Below, piece by piece: positions 8,339-17,617 of a stretch of DNA of 64,000 nucleotides. Under the pieces are notes generated by a model. It worked only from the letters and a program-made list of their open reading frames with translations. It searched no databases and was not told the origin of the DNA. Position numbers and translations under genes: made by a program. Source of the stretch: Vibrio bathopelagicus. GTDB lineage: Bacteria > Pseudomonadota > Gammaproteobacteria > Enterobacterales > Vibrionaceae. The stretch's first letter is position 1, and each line of letters opens with the position of its first letter. The stretch spans positions 1,984,001-2,048,000 of the forward strand of contig NZ_CP062500.1 in NCBI RefSeq assembly GCF_014879975.1, in the 5' to 3' direction.

Positions 8339-10294
8339 TTAAGGTGTCACGATGTTGAACCAAAACTTAAAGCTATCGAGCATGTTCATAAAGTCTTTAA
8401 AGACTTGCGAGTCGCCCTCAATCACTAAATCTCCATTTGCCACAGCGCTTTCTAGAGATACAGTACCCAATTGAATGTCATCAAGGGTCTTTTTGGACAG
8501 CGTTAGACTGACATCTGGTGTTCTAGTCACTTCACGAGTGTAATTGAGTACCGAATTTTCCATTGAAAGTGTGTAGGCTTCCTCTAAATCCGTAAACGCA
8601 ATGTTGATTGAGAAGAGCTTGCCTTCTGCTTGCTCTGGCAGAATACGTACCGATAAGTAATCAAAAAGCATTTCAGGAGGCATATTTTTGATTATATCTG
8701 GAGATGCAGTAGTTAAGCCACCTGACTCAGGCGTCCCATTGCGAAGTTCGTAGGCCCCTTGAAGATATACTGAACGCCAAGGGCCTGACTCTGATTGGTA
8801 GCCTAACTGTTCATAGGTGTCGGCCAATAGCATTTTGCCTTGCTCGGATTCGGGATTAGCGAAAACGACATGTTTCAATGCTTCAGCGACCCAACGATAT
8901 TCACCTTTGTCAAAATCAACTTTTGCCTTTTCAATAACGGCTTTCTCTCCCCCCATATACTCGATGTATTTCACAGCAACATCCACTGGAGGCAAGTTAT
9001 TCAGATCTGAAGGATTTCCTGTGTACCAGCCCATATAGCGCTGATAGATAGCTCGGCTATTATGTCTTAGTGTTCCATAATAGCCTCGTGTTGCCCAATT
9101 CTCTTCCAACGAATTTGGTAGCTTGATCGTTTCTGAGATTTCCTCTCCCGTATAGCCTTGGTTCATTAAACGTACCGATTGGTCATGGGTATATTTGTAG
9201 ATATCACGTTGTTTTTTGAAGTAATTATTAATGTCTTCTTTGCCCCATAAGGGCCAGTGGTGACTTTGAAACTTCACTTCAACTTCATCTCCCCACATCT
9301 CTATGGTTTCATTCAAATAGCTAGACCATTTCAATGCATCACGAACCTGTGCTCCACGCAGAGTTAGGATGTTATGCATGGTGTTCGTGGTGTTTTCAGC
9401 CATCCAAAGTGCTTTTTTCTCTGGTATCCACGTGTTCATCTCAGTTGGAGCTTCTGTGCCGGGCGTGTATTGGAAAACCATTTTTACGCCATCGACCACT
9501 CTTTCTTCACCTGTTTCTTTGATTAGGTCTGTTGGCTTAATCAGGGTAGCCTGGCCTGTAGAGGTAGTCTGGCCAAGCCCACCATTCACACTGCCAAACT
9601 CATTACGCGGAAGCAGCGCGCCATACATATAAATAGCTCGACGACCCATTGTGTTACCAGCAATCACATTTTCTGACACCGCATGCTCGGTAAAGCCCTG
9701 TGAAGCGATGATCTGGACCTTACCCGATTCAACGTCTTTTTCGTCCACGATGCCACGTACGCCACCAAAATGATCTAGGTGACTATGACTGTATATAACA
9801 GCAGTAACAGGCCTCTCACCCAGTTCTTTGTTCACGAAATCTAATGCAACTTTAGCCACCTCTTGTGAGATCAGAGGGTCAAAGACAATCCAACCAGTCT
9901 TGCCTTCAATAAACGTAATATTTGATAAGTCATAGCCACGAACTTGGTAAATGCCATCGGCCACTTTGAAGAGACCATTGATCATGTTGAGTTGGGCATT
10001 TCGCCACAAACTAGGGTTAACGCTCTCGGGTGACGCCTTATCTAACGAGATATATTTCTTATACTCCTCGAGATCCCACACAACATCACCAGCTTCATTT
10101 TTTACGGTAACGGTATCTTGAACCGCAATAAGCCCTCGCTTAGCGTCCTCAAAATCTTGCTTATTGGAGAAAGGTAAAGCCTTCAGGACAGTCTGGTTAG
10201 CAGCTATGGTGGCCTTTGAGGCAGGTTTGGATTCGATGGCTATCGCGTTGGCAGACAGCGCCAACGCGATAAGCGCAACTATATTCTTGTACAT
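8339..10294 (-). CDS. Alkyl sulfatase (SdsA-like metallo-beta-lactamase fold)
   Basis: 651 aa with a signal peptide (MYKNIVALIALALSANAIA). The metallo-beta-lactamase domain carries the two-zinc motif SHSHLDHFGG near residue 170. The middle region with MAENTTNTMHNILTLRGAQ matches alkyl sulfatases of the SdsA1/BDS1 type. An all-helical dimerisation segment and a C-terminal SCP2-like hydrophobic-binding domain (about 535-650) follow. These enzymes cleave primary alkyl sulfates such as SDS to alcohol and sulfate in the periplasm. The length fits the family. A regulator lies upstream, and a small exported protein is coupled downstream. Confidence 0.92.
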   Translation of the reverse strand: MYKNIVALIALALSANAIAIESKPASKATIAANQTVLKALPFSNKQDFEDAKRGLIAVQDTVTVKNEAGDVVWDLEEYKKYISLDKASPESVNPSLWRNAQLNMINGLFKVADGIYQVRGYDLSNITFIEGKTGWIVFDPLISQEVAKVALDFVNKELGERPVTAVIYSHSHLDHFGGVRGIVDEKDVESGKVQIIASQGFTEHAVSENVIAGNTMGRRAIYMYGALLPRNEFGSVNGGLGQTTSTGQATLIKPTDLIKETGEERVVDGVKMVFQYTPGTEAPTEMNTWIPEKKALWMAENTTNTMHNILTLRGAQVRDALKWSSYLNETIEMWGDEVEVKFQSHHWPLWGKEDINNYFKKQRDIYKYTHDQSVRLMNQGYTGEEISETIKLPNSLEENWATRGYYGTLRHNSRAIYQRYMGWYTGNPSDLNNLPPVDVAVKYIEYMGGEKAVIEKAKVDFDKGEYRWVAEALKHVVFANPESEQGKMLLADTYEQLGYQSESGPWRSVYLQGAYELRNGTPESGGLTTASPDIIKNMPPEMLFDYLSVRILPEQAEGKLFSINIAFTDLEEAYTLSMENSVLNYTREVTRTPDVSLTLSKKTLDDIQLGTVSLESAVANGDLVIEGDSQVFKDFMNMLDSFKFWFNIVTP

Positions 10295-10423
10295 ATAATG
10301 AGCCCTTTATTGGTAACAAGTGAATGTAGAAATTACGCTTCAAACATAAATGCTATCAATATAAACAAGGAGGTTATATGCAATTACCGCAAAGTGAATG
10401 CTGTTTAATATTTGAGACTACGG

Positions 10424-11404
10424 TTACCACTTTTTATGGCGCAGCGTTTCAGACGGCAATTCGTTGAAAAATTCAGCGTATTCTTTGGCAAATCGGCCGA
10501 GCTCTAAAAAGCCCCACTTTAGTGCCACATCAACGACCCTTGGATCACCTTTTTCTAAACAAGTGGATAAATCGCGATGGGCACCATTAAGTCTCACAAT
10601 CCGTAAATATTTTATGGGTGTCACACCTAACAGCTCTTTGAATCCATATTGCAAGCTGCGTTCGCTAAGCGCCGCCACCGCACACAACTCAGGAACGGTT
10701 GGAACTTGGTGCGCATGTTCACTAATAAACTCTATGGCTTTTCGCGTTCCCCTAGTTCGCTTCGAAAAAGGGGCGAGATCCTCTGAAAGCTCCAGAGTCG
10801 GGAGCAGAGTACCCATGAGCAGGTTAAAAGCGGCATCGCTTAATAGCTTTGTGATTGAAGGGTAAATAAGAATAGTCGGTTGAAGACGAACAAGAATAAG
10901 TATTCGCTGGATGCCATGGCTATAGCGAGCCAGTGCTTGACGAGAAGTATTTGTGACCCGGCTAGACAACCACTCTTGAGGAAACTCTCGCCCTGTTAGG
11001 TTGTAATAGTTTGTATAAAGGCGTTCTCGATTAAATGCCGAGCACACATACTGCATACGATTAGATACCTGAATATCCCACTCTCCGCCTGTCGCTTGAA
11101 TGAAAGGCTTATCAGGCAATGGACATCCATAAAAGTTACCTTGGGTTCCTTCAGAGACAATCGCCGCAAATGGCAAATAGTGGCTCGCTGGAGCAGCTTG
11201 AATTCTTGCACCGACATTGAGATTTTCAGTGAATATCTGTACATCATCGAGGTTAACTTCAATATAATTAACGTGAAATGCACCTGAAGCAAGTTTGGTG
11301 TAGCTGCGGTTTTTACTCGACTGGAACATGGCGAGCTCATCAGCATCAGATGTGCTTAGTGAGCGCAGCCTCTGTTGAATGCCCAAATGTTGACTCTCTA
11401 ACAT
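10424..11404 (-). CDS. AraC family transcriptional regulator
   Basis: 326 aa. The N-terminal ~200 residues are a ligand or dimerisation domain resembling the AraC-binding-like domain. The C-terminal ~100 residues have the double helix-turn-helix, with ELCAVAALSERSLQYGFKELLGVTPIKYLRIVRL arranged as the family signature (split here at about 235-270) and a second helix pair around VVDVALKWGFLELGRFAKEY. AAGGT lies just before the ATG. It sits directly upstream of, and is co-oriented with, the alkyl sulfatase gene (130-bp gap), so it is a likely activator of that gene. The inducer is unknown. Confidence 0.9.
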   Translation of the reverse strand: MLESQHLGIQQRLRSLSTSDADELAMFQSSKNRSYTKLASGAFHVNYIEVNLDDVQIFTENLNVGARIQAAPASHYLPFAAIVSEGTQGNFYGCPLPDKPFIQATGGEWDIQVSNRMQYVCSAFNRERLYTNYYNLTGREFPQEWLSSRVTNTSRQALARYSHGIQRILILVRLQPTILIYPSITKLLSDAAFNLLMGTLLPTLELSEDLAPFSKRTRGTRKAIEFISEHAHQVPTVPELCAVAALSERSLQYGFKELLGVTPIKYLRIVRLNGAHRDLSTCLEKGDPRVVDVALKWGFLELGRFAKEYAEFFNELPSETLRHKKW

Positions 11405-11771
11405 ACCTTACATATCCATATATAAGTTATATGACTTCACCACATTTAGAAGCTTAAGCCAGATTGAGGTAACCGGTTTCTTCAGCGTTAGCATCATCGG
11501 GCTTATCGAATCCAATACAAACTAAGCATTCTTGTACTGTGCCAACTTACGGTTCCAAACAATATTTTCGAGCAAAGTCTCTAATTACGTCATGGAATAT
11601 TAGTTTATTTTATAAAATTAAGTCAATTATCGAACTGACGAATGGCTAACCAACGCAAACTTCCAGTGCAAAGAGTTTTAATTCGCCGAACAACCGTTCT
11701 GCTGTGAGGGTTTACCAAACCCTAAGCTGTATAGCTTCTATATACGTAAGTTTATAGAGCAGGACCTCGAC
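11405..11771. other. Intergenic region upstream of the AraC gene
   Basis: AT-rich spacer between the LysR terminator and the AraC gene. I see no gene, repeat or RNA here; it probably holds the AraC promoter. Confidence 0.5.
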
Positions 11772-11773
11772 AC

Positions 11774-11797
11774 AAAAAAGCCCACACTCGGTGGGCT
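11774..11797 (-). terminator. Rho-independent terminator of the LysR gene
   Basis: Stem AGCCCAC / GTGGGCT with a 5-base loop, and six A on the left that become a U tract in the minus-strand transcript. It lies 36 bp after the LysR stop. Confidence 0.85.
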
Positions 11798-11832
11798 AGC
11801 TTATAACCAAATGTAGTTAGGATATGGCTGTA

Positions 11833-12759
11833 TCACTCGCCGTTATTTTTCCTTTTTTGCGACTGTGTAATCTCATCATTCACCCAACCTAATAACTGCT
11901 TGGTCGCTTTAGACAAAACTTGATTCTGCCTAACGATATAGCCAAGGCTTGTACTTGAGAAGTTGGTTAATGGTGTCACTTTCGAATTCAAGTGCTGCTT
12001 GGTGGATATCGCAAACTCAGGAATGATAGCGACCCCAAAACCAGCTTCTGCCCAGTCGATTTGAGCGTCTACACTCCCTACTTCCATCACCCTGTGATTG
12101 GGTAGATTCAGGCTAGGTAAACCTTCATCAATAAAGTCGCGGGTTCTCGTATCATGGCCCAGTAGAATCAAGGTCAATTCGGGATCAGCTTCGGCTTCTT
12201 TAACCTCATTTTCTGTCGAGCAATCAGAGCCTTGTATATCCAAACCATCACCCAGTGCACACCATGAGAGTTCTTGAAGCTTGGTGAAATAGAGTGACTC
12301 GTTGTGCTGTTCTTTCGCAATAACGAAGCCAAGGTCTGCCTGAGCATTCTTAACTAAACTCGACGCCTGAGACGACGTGGTATTCAACAATGTTAGGTCG
12401 ATACCCGGATATTGTGCTTTGAACTTCTGGAAAGGACGAATCAACAAGAATCGAGAAATGATGTCACTCACGGCAATGGTTAACGTCCCGATTTTAAGAT
12501 CGTTAATGGCATTGAGATCAGCCTGACAAATCTGCAGTTCGAGTAACGTTCTCTGGCTTGTCTCTAATAGCCTTTCACCCGCTTGAGTCAATTGAAATGG
12601 GCTTCGCTCTATCAACTTTATACGTGTGAGTTGTTCTAGTTGTTTTAGGTGCAAACTCACATTGGGTTGTGTCATATGCAGTGCATTGGCCGCTTTCCCA
12701 AAATGCTTATATTCCGCTAGCGTCACAAACGTCTTCAACAAATTAATATCAAGCATCAT
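11833..12759 (-). CDS. LysR family regulator divergent from purA paralog
   Basis: 308 aa. The N-terminal winged helix-turn-helix (about 3-62) reads LLKTFVTLAEYKHFGKAANA then LHMTQPNVSLHLKQLE, the LysR signature. The C-terminal periplasmic-binding-like effector domain spans about 90-295. Two adjacent ATG codons start the frame; GAGAGGGG fits the second (12756) a little better. It is transcribed divergently from the purA-like gene with about 180 bp between start codons, the usual arrangement for a LysR protein controlling its neighbour. The effector is unknown; a purine-related metabolite would be a reasonable guess. Confidence 0.9.
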   Translation of the reverse strand: MMLDINLLKTFVTLAEYKHFGKAANALHMTQPNVSLHLKQLEQLTRIKLIERSPFQLTQAGERLLETSQRTLLELQICQADLNAINDLKIGTLTIAVSDIISRFLLIRPFQKFKAQYPGIDLTLLNTTSSQASSLVKNAQADLGFVIAKEQHNESLYFTKLQELSWCALGDGLDIQGSDCSTENEVKEAEADPELTLILLGHDTRTRDFIDEGLPSLNLPNHRVMEVGSVDAQIDWAEAGFGVAIIPEFAISTKQHLNSKVTPLTNFSSTSLGYIVRQNQVLSKATKQLLGWVNDEITQSQKRKNNGE

Positions 12760-12859
12760 GTCCCCTCTCTAGTGTCACTTACGTCATTCCTTACAGTGAG
12801 GAACGAACGTGATAAGGAATCTCACTTATGGGTTAAGACTTTAGAGCCATATGGAATCC

Positions 12860-12895
12860 TTATCAAGATAATAAAGATAATTAATTTCTCTTATC
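12860..12895. promoter_or_regulatory. GATAA/TTATC repeat cluster between LysR and purA genes
   Basis: TTATC-AA-GATAA (12860-12871) is followed by GATAA (12876-12880) and TTATC (12891-12895). These are interspersed inverted half-sites in the short divergent promoter region, about 50 bp upstream of the purA ATG. They are candidate binding sites for the divergent LysR protein. Confidence 0.4.
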
Positions 12896-12942
12896 CACTT
12901 TGTAGGCCTAACATGATTTCTCAATCAGTCAGGAGAAAAATT

Positions 12943-14202
12943 ATGCCATCTATTGTTGTTGTAGGCGCAAACTGGGGCGACGAAGGCAAAGGCCGTATCG
13001 TTGATTTTTTAGCAGACCAAGCTTCTGCTAGCATTCGCTTTCAAGGCGGAAACAATGCTGGTCATACCGTGGTAAATGACTTCGGTACGTTCAAACTGCA
13101 TCAACTTCCAAGTGGTATTTTTAATCCTGATTGTACGGGGGTTCTTGGCCCAGGCATGGTGATCAGCCCCGCTGCACTAACTGAAGAAATTGCAGAAGTA
13201 CAAGCGGCTGGCATCAAAGTTAAAATGGCGATTTCAGATCGTGCGACATTGTGCCTGCCTTTACATGCCCTTGAAGATACGCTTGAAGAAGAGCGCTTGG
13301 GTGATGGCGCTTATGGTTCAACACGTCAAGGCATTGCACCAGCGTACGGCGACCGTGTGATGAAGAAAGGCATTCTTGTGGGTTGGTTAAATCAGCCTGA
13401 GATTTTAGAGCAGCGTATTCAATTCCTGCTTGATTGGAAGATGCCTCAGCTAAAAGCTCTATACCCTCAATGTGACTTCACACAAACCGCCTCTGAAATG
13501 ACAGAGTGGCTACTTGAAGTGACTAAGGCTTGGCGTCCATTCATTTGCAACGTGACTGAGCCGCTTAAAGCACTGCAATCACAAGACGCTAATCTACTGT
13601 TTGAAGCTCAACTAGGTGCGGGCCGTGACCTTGTCTACGGCGAATACCCTTGGACGACGTCTTCTAATGTAACTGCAGCTTACGCTGGTATCGGTAGTGG
13701 TTTACCTGCCCTTCGTCCTGAGCGTGTTATTGCAGTTGCTAAAGCATTCAGCTCATCTGTAGGTACTGGTACGCTAGTGACTGCAATGGAAGAGCAAGAC
13801 AGCTTCCGCGAAAGCTCTAACGAATATGGCGCAACAACGGGTCGCCCACGTGATATGGGTTACTTTGATGCGGTAGCAACTCGCAACGGCGTTGACCTAC
13901 AAGCCGCGACTGAAATCGCACTGACTAAGATTGACTGTCTGTCTGGTTTGTCTGAACTTAAGATTTGTACCGCTTACTCAGGAGAGCACACTGAGAACCC
14001 GATTTGGCCACAAACAGCAGAGCTAAAGCCGGTTTATGAAGATATGGCAGGCTGGGACGAAGACATCACTGGCTGTCGCACGTTTGAGAGCCTTCCTCAG
14101 GCCGCACAAGATTACGTTACTCGTATCGAAGAGTTAATGGGTGTTCCAATTGTAATGGTATCGGTCGGTCCAGAGCGCGAGCAAATGATCATTCGAGCTT
14201 AG
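12943..14202 (+). CDS. purA: Adenylosuccinate synthetase, divergent short paralog
   Basis: 419 aa from the ATG at 12943, supported by AGGAG six bases upstream; the frame extends to 12772 without a start signal. It joins IMP and aspartate using GTP in AMP synthesis. Visible motifs are NWGDEGKGRIVDF at the N-terminus (catalytic Asp kept; the usual GKGK is GKGR), GGNNAGHTVV (catalytic His), SSNVTAAYAGIGSGLP, and NEYGATTGRPRDMGYFDAVA. It is shorter and more divergent than the main enterobacterial-type PurA (about 430 aa), and many Vibrio genomes carry such a second copy. A dedicated LysR gene is divergent. The role could be conditional AMP synthesis or a related ligation reaction. Confidence 0.85.
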   Translation: MPSIVVVGANWGDEGKGRIVDFLADQASASIRFQGGNNAGHTVVNDFGTFKLHQLPSGIFNPDCTGVLGPGMVISPAALTEEIAEVQAAGIKVKMAISDRATLCLPLHALEDTLEEERLGDGAYGSTRQGIAPAYGDRVMKKGILVGWLNQPEILEQRIQFLLDWKMPQLKALYPQCDFTQTASEMTEWLLEVTKAWRPFICNVTEPLKALQSQDANLLFEAQLGAGRDLVYGEYPWTTSSNVTAAYAGIGSGLPALRPERVIAVAKAFSSSVGTGTLVTAMEEQDSFRESSNEYGATTGRPRDMGYFDAVATRNGVDLQAATEIALTKIDCLSGLSELKICTAYSGEHTENPIWPQTAELKPVYEDMAGWDEDITGCRTFESLPQAAQDYVTRIEELMGVPIVMVSVGPEREQMIIRA

Positions 14203-14216
14203 TTTAGAAAGCTATA

Positions 14217-14240
14217 ACATCTACATCTACATCTACATCT
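14217..14240. repeat. Hexanucleotide tandem repeat (ACATCT)x4
   Basis: Four perfect copies of ACATCT sit between the purA stop and its terminator. Such repeats may vary in copy number between strains. Nothing suggests a function. Confidence 0.9.
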
Positions 14241-14264
14241 AAGCCCACACTAGTGGGCTTTTTT
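14241..14264 (+). terminator. Rho-independent terminator of purA paralog
   Basis: Stem AGCCCAC / GTGGGCT with loop ACTA, followed by six T on the plus strand, 40 bp after the purA stop. Confidence 0.9.
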
Positions 14265-14281
14265 GGGTCTGTCATGAACAC

Positions 14282-15223
14282 CTAAATCTTGTTCTTCTTG
14301 TTGAGATACATGTTTTCATCGGACGACTTTATTAGATTTATGATATTGAAGCTTCGAGAGTCTGCAGTACCACAACCATATGAAAAACCGAGCGGAACAT
14401 CATCATCACAACAAAAACCTTCGATAAAATCATGAAATTCAACATGAATTTTCTCTATCAACTCAGAAGCATAACCAGTCTCTTCTGAATGTATGACGAC
14501 AATGAATTCATCACCACCGACCCTCGCCGATATGACATTTTCTTTTGCATTGTTTTTTATGCATGAAGCAAAGCCAGAGATATAGTCATCACCTTTAAAG
14601 TGGCCATAGGTATCATTGATGTACTTCAAATTATCCAAATCAAAATACAAACAAACTATCTCGCCATCACTTATGTTTGCTTTGTTGAATTCTTGGAAGA
14701 AGCCCCTTCGATTAAGCAGTGTAGTCATGATATCAAAATGACTGTTTTTGTATAAAATTCGGCTCTCTTCTTTTAATAAAATTTCTGAACGCAATAGAGT
14801 CGAGATGTTTTCAATCAAGTTAACTTGGCTTTGCGTGTACGTCGTTGGGCTTAAATCAAACACCAAAAGAACCGCAAACACTTCGCCATCGATATCTCTT
14901 ACAGGGACGCCGCAAAACGACTTATAGGAATCCGCTCCATTTTCAGAAACGGATTCACCACCCGAGTGACCACTCAAATAGACTGTGCGATTTTCATTAT
15001 GTACATACTCACAAAAGCAGCTAATTCTACTCTTATGTTGATTGCACGATACGTTTGAGGAGCTCCAAACACTCTCAGAACCAGAACAACTCAAATCAGA
15101 GATCATAATGATGCCTGCATTCGATGCGTCCATTATGTCTCGTATGTTATCTAATATAGATACCCACGTATCGACATCGATATTTCTTTGCATCCCTTCA
15201 GAAGAGATTTTATCAAAAAGCAT
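14282..15223 (-). CDS. GAF-GGDEF diguanylate cyclase
   Basis: 313 aa. The N-terminal ~150 residues resemble a GAF sensor (SFCGVPVRDIDGEVFAVLLVFD is typical of its core strands) and contain several Cys residues. The C-terminal GGDEF domain has LLNRRGFF, FDLDNLKYINDTYGH and the active-site RVGGDEFIVV at about residue 235. All catalytic residues are present, so it should make c-di-GMP from two GTP. The RxxD inhibitory site is absent, so product feedback may be weak. It has no membrane segment and is probably soluble. It lies just downstream of the tad locus on the same strand; c-di-GMP control of surface attachment is a plausible link, unproven. Confidence 0.88.
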   Translation of the reverse strand: MLFDKISSEGMQRNIDVDTWVSILDNIRDIMDASNAGIIMISDLSCSGSESVWSSSNVSCNQHKSRISCFCEYVHNENRTVYLSGHSGGESVSENGADSYKSFCGVPVRDIDGEVFAVLLVFDLSPTTYTQSQVNLIENISTLLRSEILLKEESRILYKNSHFDIMTTLLNRRGFFQEFNKANISDGEIVCLYFDLDNLKYINDTYGHFKGDDYISGFASCIKNNAKENVISARVGGDEFIVVIHSEETGYASELIEKIHVEFHDFIEGFCCDDDVPLGFSYGCGTADSRSFNIINLIKSSDENMYLNKKNKI

Positions 15224-15308
15224 TAATATTTCTTTAGTATCAGACAGTTAAACTTAATCGAATATTCATTAGTATACGCTGTAACAAAAATTCCAAGAGC
15301 GATAATTT

Positions 15309-15344
15309 AGGGCCGTTATTACAACAAAGTAATAACCAAGCCCT
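15309..15344 (-). terminator. Hairpin after the tad operon
   Basis: Nested stem with outer arms AGGGC/GCCCT and inner perfect arms GTTATTAC/GTAATAAC. It sits 60 bp after the last gene of the tad locus and before the GGDEF gene. There is no clear U tract, so it may be a weak terminator or an RNA 3'-end stabiliser. Confidence 0.5.
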
Positions 15345-15403
15345 ACCACTTATTCTATCGGCAGTGCCGCATTGGCTAGCAAGCAGCGGCCTTTGAGTGC
15401 ATC

Positions 15404-16042
15404 TTAATTTTCTAAGTCAGTGGCATCGTTCGAAGAGGCCCAGATTTCTGAGCGTCGGTTATTGGCTCTACCCTCTGAAGTTGCATTAGAGGCAATAGGT
15501 TTACTCTCACCAAACGAACGAATCACAAGGCGATTCTTCTCGACACCATCCGCGATTAAACCGTCCGACGTAGTCAGCGCTCTTTGAAGCCCTAACGCTT
15601 GGTTGTAACCTGCTTCGCCAGTGCTGTCAGTGTGGCCATCCACTGTAATCGCGCTGCCGTTAGTCTTTAACTCGCCTGCGAGTTGGCTCAATGCTTTACT
15701 GCCCATCAGCGTTAAGTTGTGTTGGTCAAAACCAAAATGAAGGCGAGCCAATAACCCTTGACGCTCTTGGTTACTGATCCAAGTCTTACATCCTGACTGG
15801 TTCATACCTAGATTGGATTGACCAGCTAACGCTTGTTTTAGCTCACTGCTATCAGGCGACTGCTCTATTTGTAAAAAGCCCTGTCTGTGCTGTGCAATGC
15901 CAACAACATCATCAACCGTGACACTGTGTTGATATTCACTAAACGCAGTGTCGCAATAAACGCTGATACCTTCTTCTGCATGGGCGATAAGACTAAATTG
16001 CAATGTCGATATGACGATTGAACTGATCATTAACTTTTTCAT
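15404..16042 (-). CDS. OmpA-like peptidoglycan-binding protein of the tad locus
   Basis: 212 aa with a signal peptide (MKKLMISSIVISTLQFSLIAHA) and a C-terminal OmpA/MotB domain. The peptidoglycan-binding signature is VDGHTDSTGEAGYNQALGLQ at about 134-153, with a later NNRRSEIWA. The N-terminal half is specific and has three Cys residues. It should anchor the pilus secretion complex to the cell wall from the periplasm or outer membrane. The start is backed by AGAGGAAA. It is the last gene of the tad operon, 8 bp after tadG; similar OmpA genes often close Vibrio tad loci. Confidence 0.82.
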   Translation of the reverse strand: MKKLMISSIVISTLQFSLIAHAEEGISVYCDTAFSEYQHSVTVDDVVGIAQHRQGFLQIEQSPDSSELKQALAGQSNLGMNQSGCKTWISNQERQGLLARLHFGFDQHNLTLMGSKALSQLAGELKTNGSAITVDGHTDSTGEAGYNQALGLQRALTTSDGLIADGVEKNRLVIRSFGESKPIASNATSEGRANNRRSEIWASSNDATDLEN

Positions 16043-16050
16043 ATTTTCCT

Positions 16051-17613
16051 CTAGTACAACTTAGTGATTCCGCTTGTTTTTGAGCCTTTACGGATGAGTT
16101 CTTCTATCTTTTCAATCAATTCATCTAGGTTAGATACATCGATGATGTCTTCATTTGGATCGACAACGCAGTCTTGAAAACCACTTTGCTGAGATGCTCG
16201 AAAATCAATTCCGATGACACCTATGTATAAGCCTGGTATTTCCTCTCTTGCTTTGTCACACATGCCTCTGTCGACTAACCCTTTGAGGATGCCGTTATCA
16301 GGGCTTTCCTGCCCATCGCTTAAAATCAGCAGCATCTTGATTTTCTTGTTGTAGACTTGCTGCTCTTCTTGATCGGAACTGTTCGGGTCACCGTCATGGA
16401 GCACCTGAGAACCTCTCAAAATACCTTGAAAAGCCGCAGTACCGCCGTCTGCCCACATCGAATTAATCGGATTCAAGTCTGAGAGCTTGTTCGATAGGCG
16501 AATGTTGGAAAACTGCGATGAATTTGAAGACCCATGTGCGTTAAATAGCTTTGTTCCACTCACACCATAGAAATCAGGCTGTAACCCCGACTTGTCAGTA
16601 AACATCGTCGACACTGATGTCGGTAAATCTACATAGTTATAAACATCGGCAACGGCGTATCGATCGGCATTGATGACATCCCTTATACGTTTGGCGTACT
16701 TTTGATTATCCGATTTTGGATTTGAACAACGTGACTGTCGGTCAGCACACCTAATTACGTCATTTTGAGAGTACGTACGCCAGTAATCCCAGTTAACATC
16801 GTTGTAGGAATAAGGTGATACGTTCGTTTTATAGTTATCTTTGTAGCTCAATTGGCTTGTTGCGTTAGCTTTATTACCCGAAACGATTTCCCTCGTTCGA
16901 ACGTTAAAAGGCACAAAGCCAACTCGGTTAAGCAACTTGTCTCCGGTTGTATCTTCTCCCGGTTCGTCACAAACGTATTTCCACTCTCCATCGACATAGT
17001 CCTGTTTAATCGATGTGCAAAGAATTTTGCTGGATATTTCATCGATGGCTGTCTTAAGATCGTCGATTTTTATGTGTCGACTTGAACCCCATCTGTCGTT
17101 CATTGAACCGGAAAAGTCCGATACAAAAACAATATCGATGTTGTTATCACCAAGGTAAACTGGGTACTTTCTCGCTAACGAACGTCCCGCCAAGTCTTGT
17201 TGCTGATCAAACGAAGGGATAAAGCTACTCGCGAACCAAGAGTCGTGCGTTGTCTTGGCATTTACTGTGTATTGGATGTATTCCAGAACCCCAGTGCCCT
17301 CGTCTTCCGCTTGGTGAAATCGGTCTGCTGAGAGGTTGGTTGATTTGATGTCTCGCACATAGTTTTCGACATACTTGGTCGCCAATCCACGAGCCTGGTC
17401 CGGTTGATCTTCAATAGTCACCGCTATGGCCGCCGCCTCTGCTGAATCTCGTAATCGGCTAGTCTCTTGAACATAACGTGTGCCTTCAACCGCCCAAAAG
17501 GTCATACCCATGATTGGCACGAGCAATAAGCCCATCCAAACTGCCGCAACCCCTTGCTGTCTTTGGAGACTAAGATGCTGGCGATTGATATGACGATCGT
17601 GCTGCATTTTCAT
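16051..17613 (-). CDS. tadG: Tad pilus assembly protein TadG (VWA domain)
   Basis: 520 aa. The N-terminus is a TadE/TadG-type pseudopilin-like segment (about 18-60): QQGVAAVWMGLLLVPIMGMT and then a helical region with EAAAIAV. From about residue 158 there is a von Willebrand A domain with the metal-binding DFSGS (MIDAS) near 168, followed by DGGTAAF and LILSDGQESPDNG. It is anchored in the inner membrane with the VWA domain in the periplasm. It probably helps organise the Tad export complex. It lies 4 bp downstream of tadF. Confidence 0.88.
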   Translation of the reverse strand: MKMQHDRHINRQHLSLQRQQGVAAVWMGLLLVPIMGMTFWAVEGTRYVQETSRLRDSAEAAAIAVTIEDQPDQARGLATKYVENYVRDIKSTNLSADRFHQAEDEGTGVLEYIQYTVNAKTTHDSWFASSFIPSFDQQQDLAGRSLARKYPVYLGDNNIDIVFVSDFSGSMNDRWGSSRHIKIDDLKTAIDEISSKILCTSIKQDYVDGEWKYVCDEPGEDTTGDKLLNRVGFVPFNVRTREIVSGNKANATSQLSYKDNYKTNVSPYSYNDVNWDYWRTYSQNDVIRCADRQSRCSNPKSDNQKYAKRIRDVINADRYAVADVYNYVDLPTSVSTMFTDKSGLQPDFYGVSGTKLFNAHGSSNSSQFSNIRLSNKLSDLNPINSMWADGGTAAFQGILRGSQVLHDGDPNSSDQEEQQVYNKKIKMLLILSDGQESPDNGILKGLVDRGMCDKAREEIPGLYIGVIGIDFRASQQSGFQDCVVDPNEDIIDVSNLDELIEKIEELIRKGSKTSGITKLY

Positions 17614-17617
17614 TTCA

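Noticed and set aside
10464..10865. 133-aa plus-strand frame inside the AraC gene
   Set aside because: It is antisense to the conserved helix-turn-helix region and is a shadow frame.
12943..14202. PurZ (2-aminoadenine synthesis) instead of PurA
   Set aside because: The catalytic Asp in WGDEGKG is present; PurZ proteins carry a different residue there. No phage genes are nearby.
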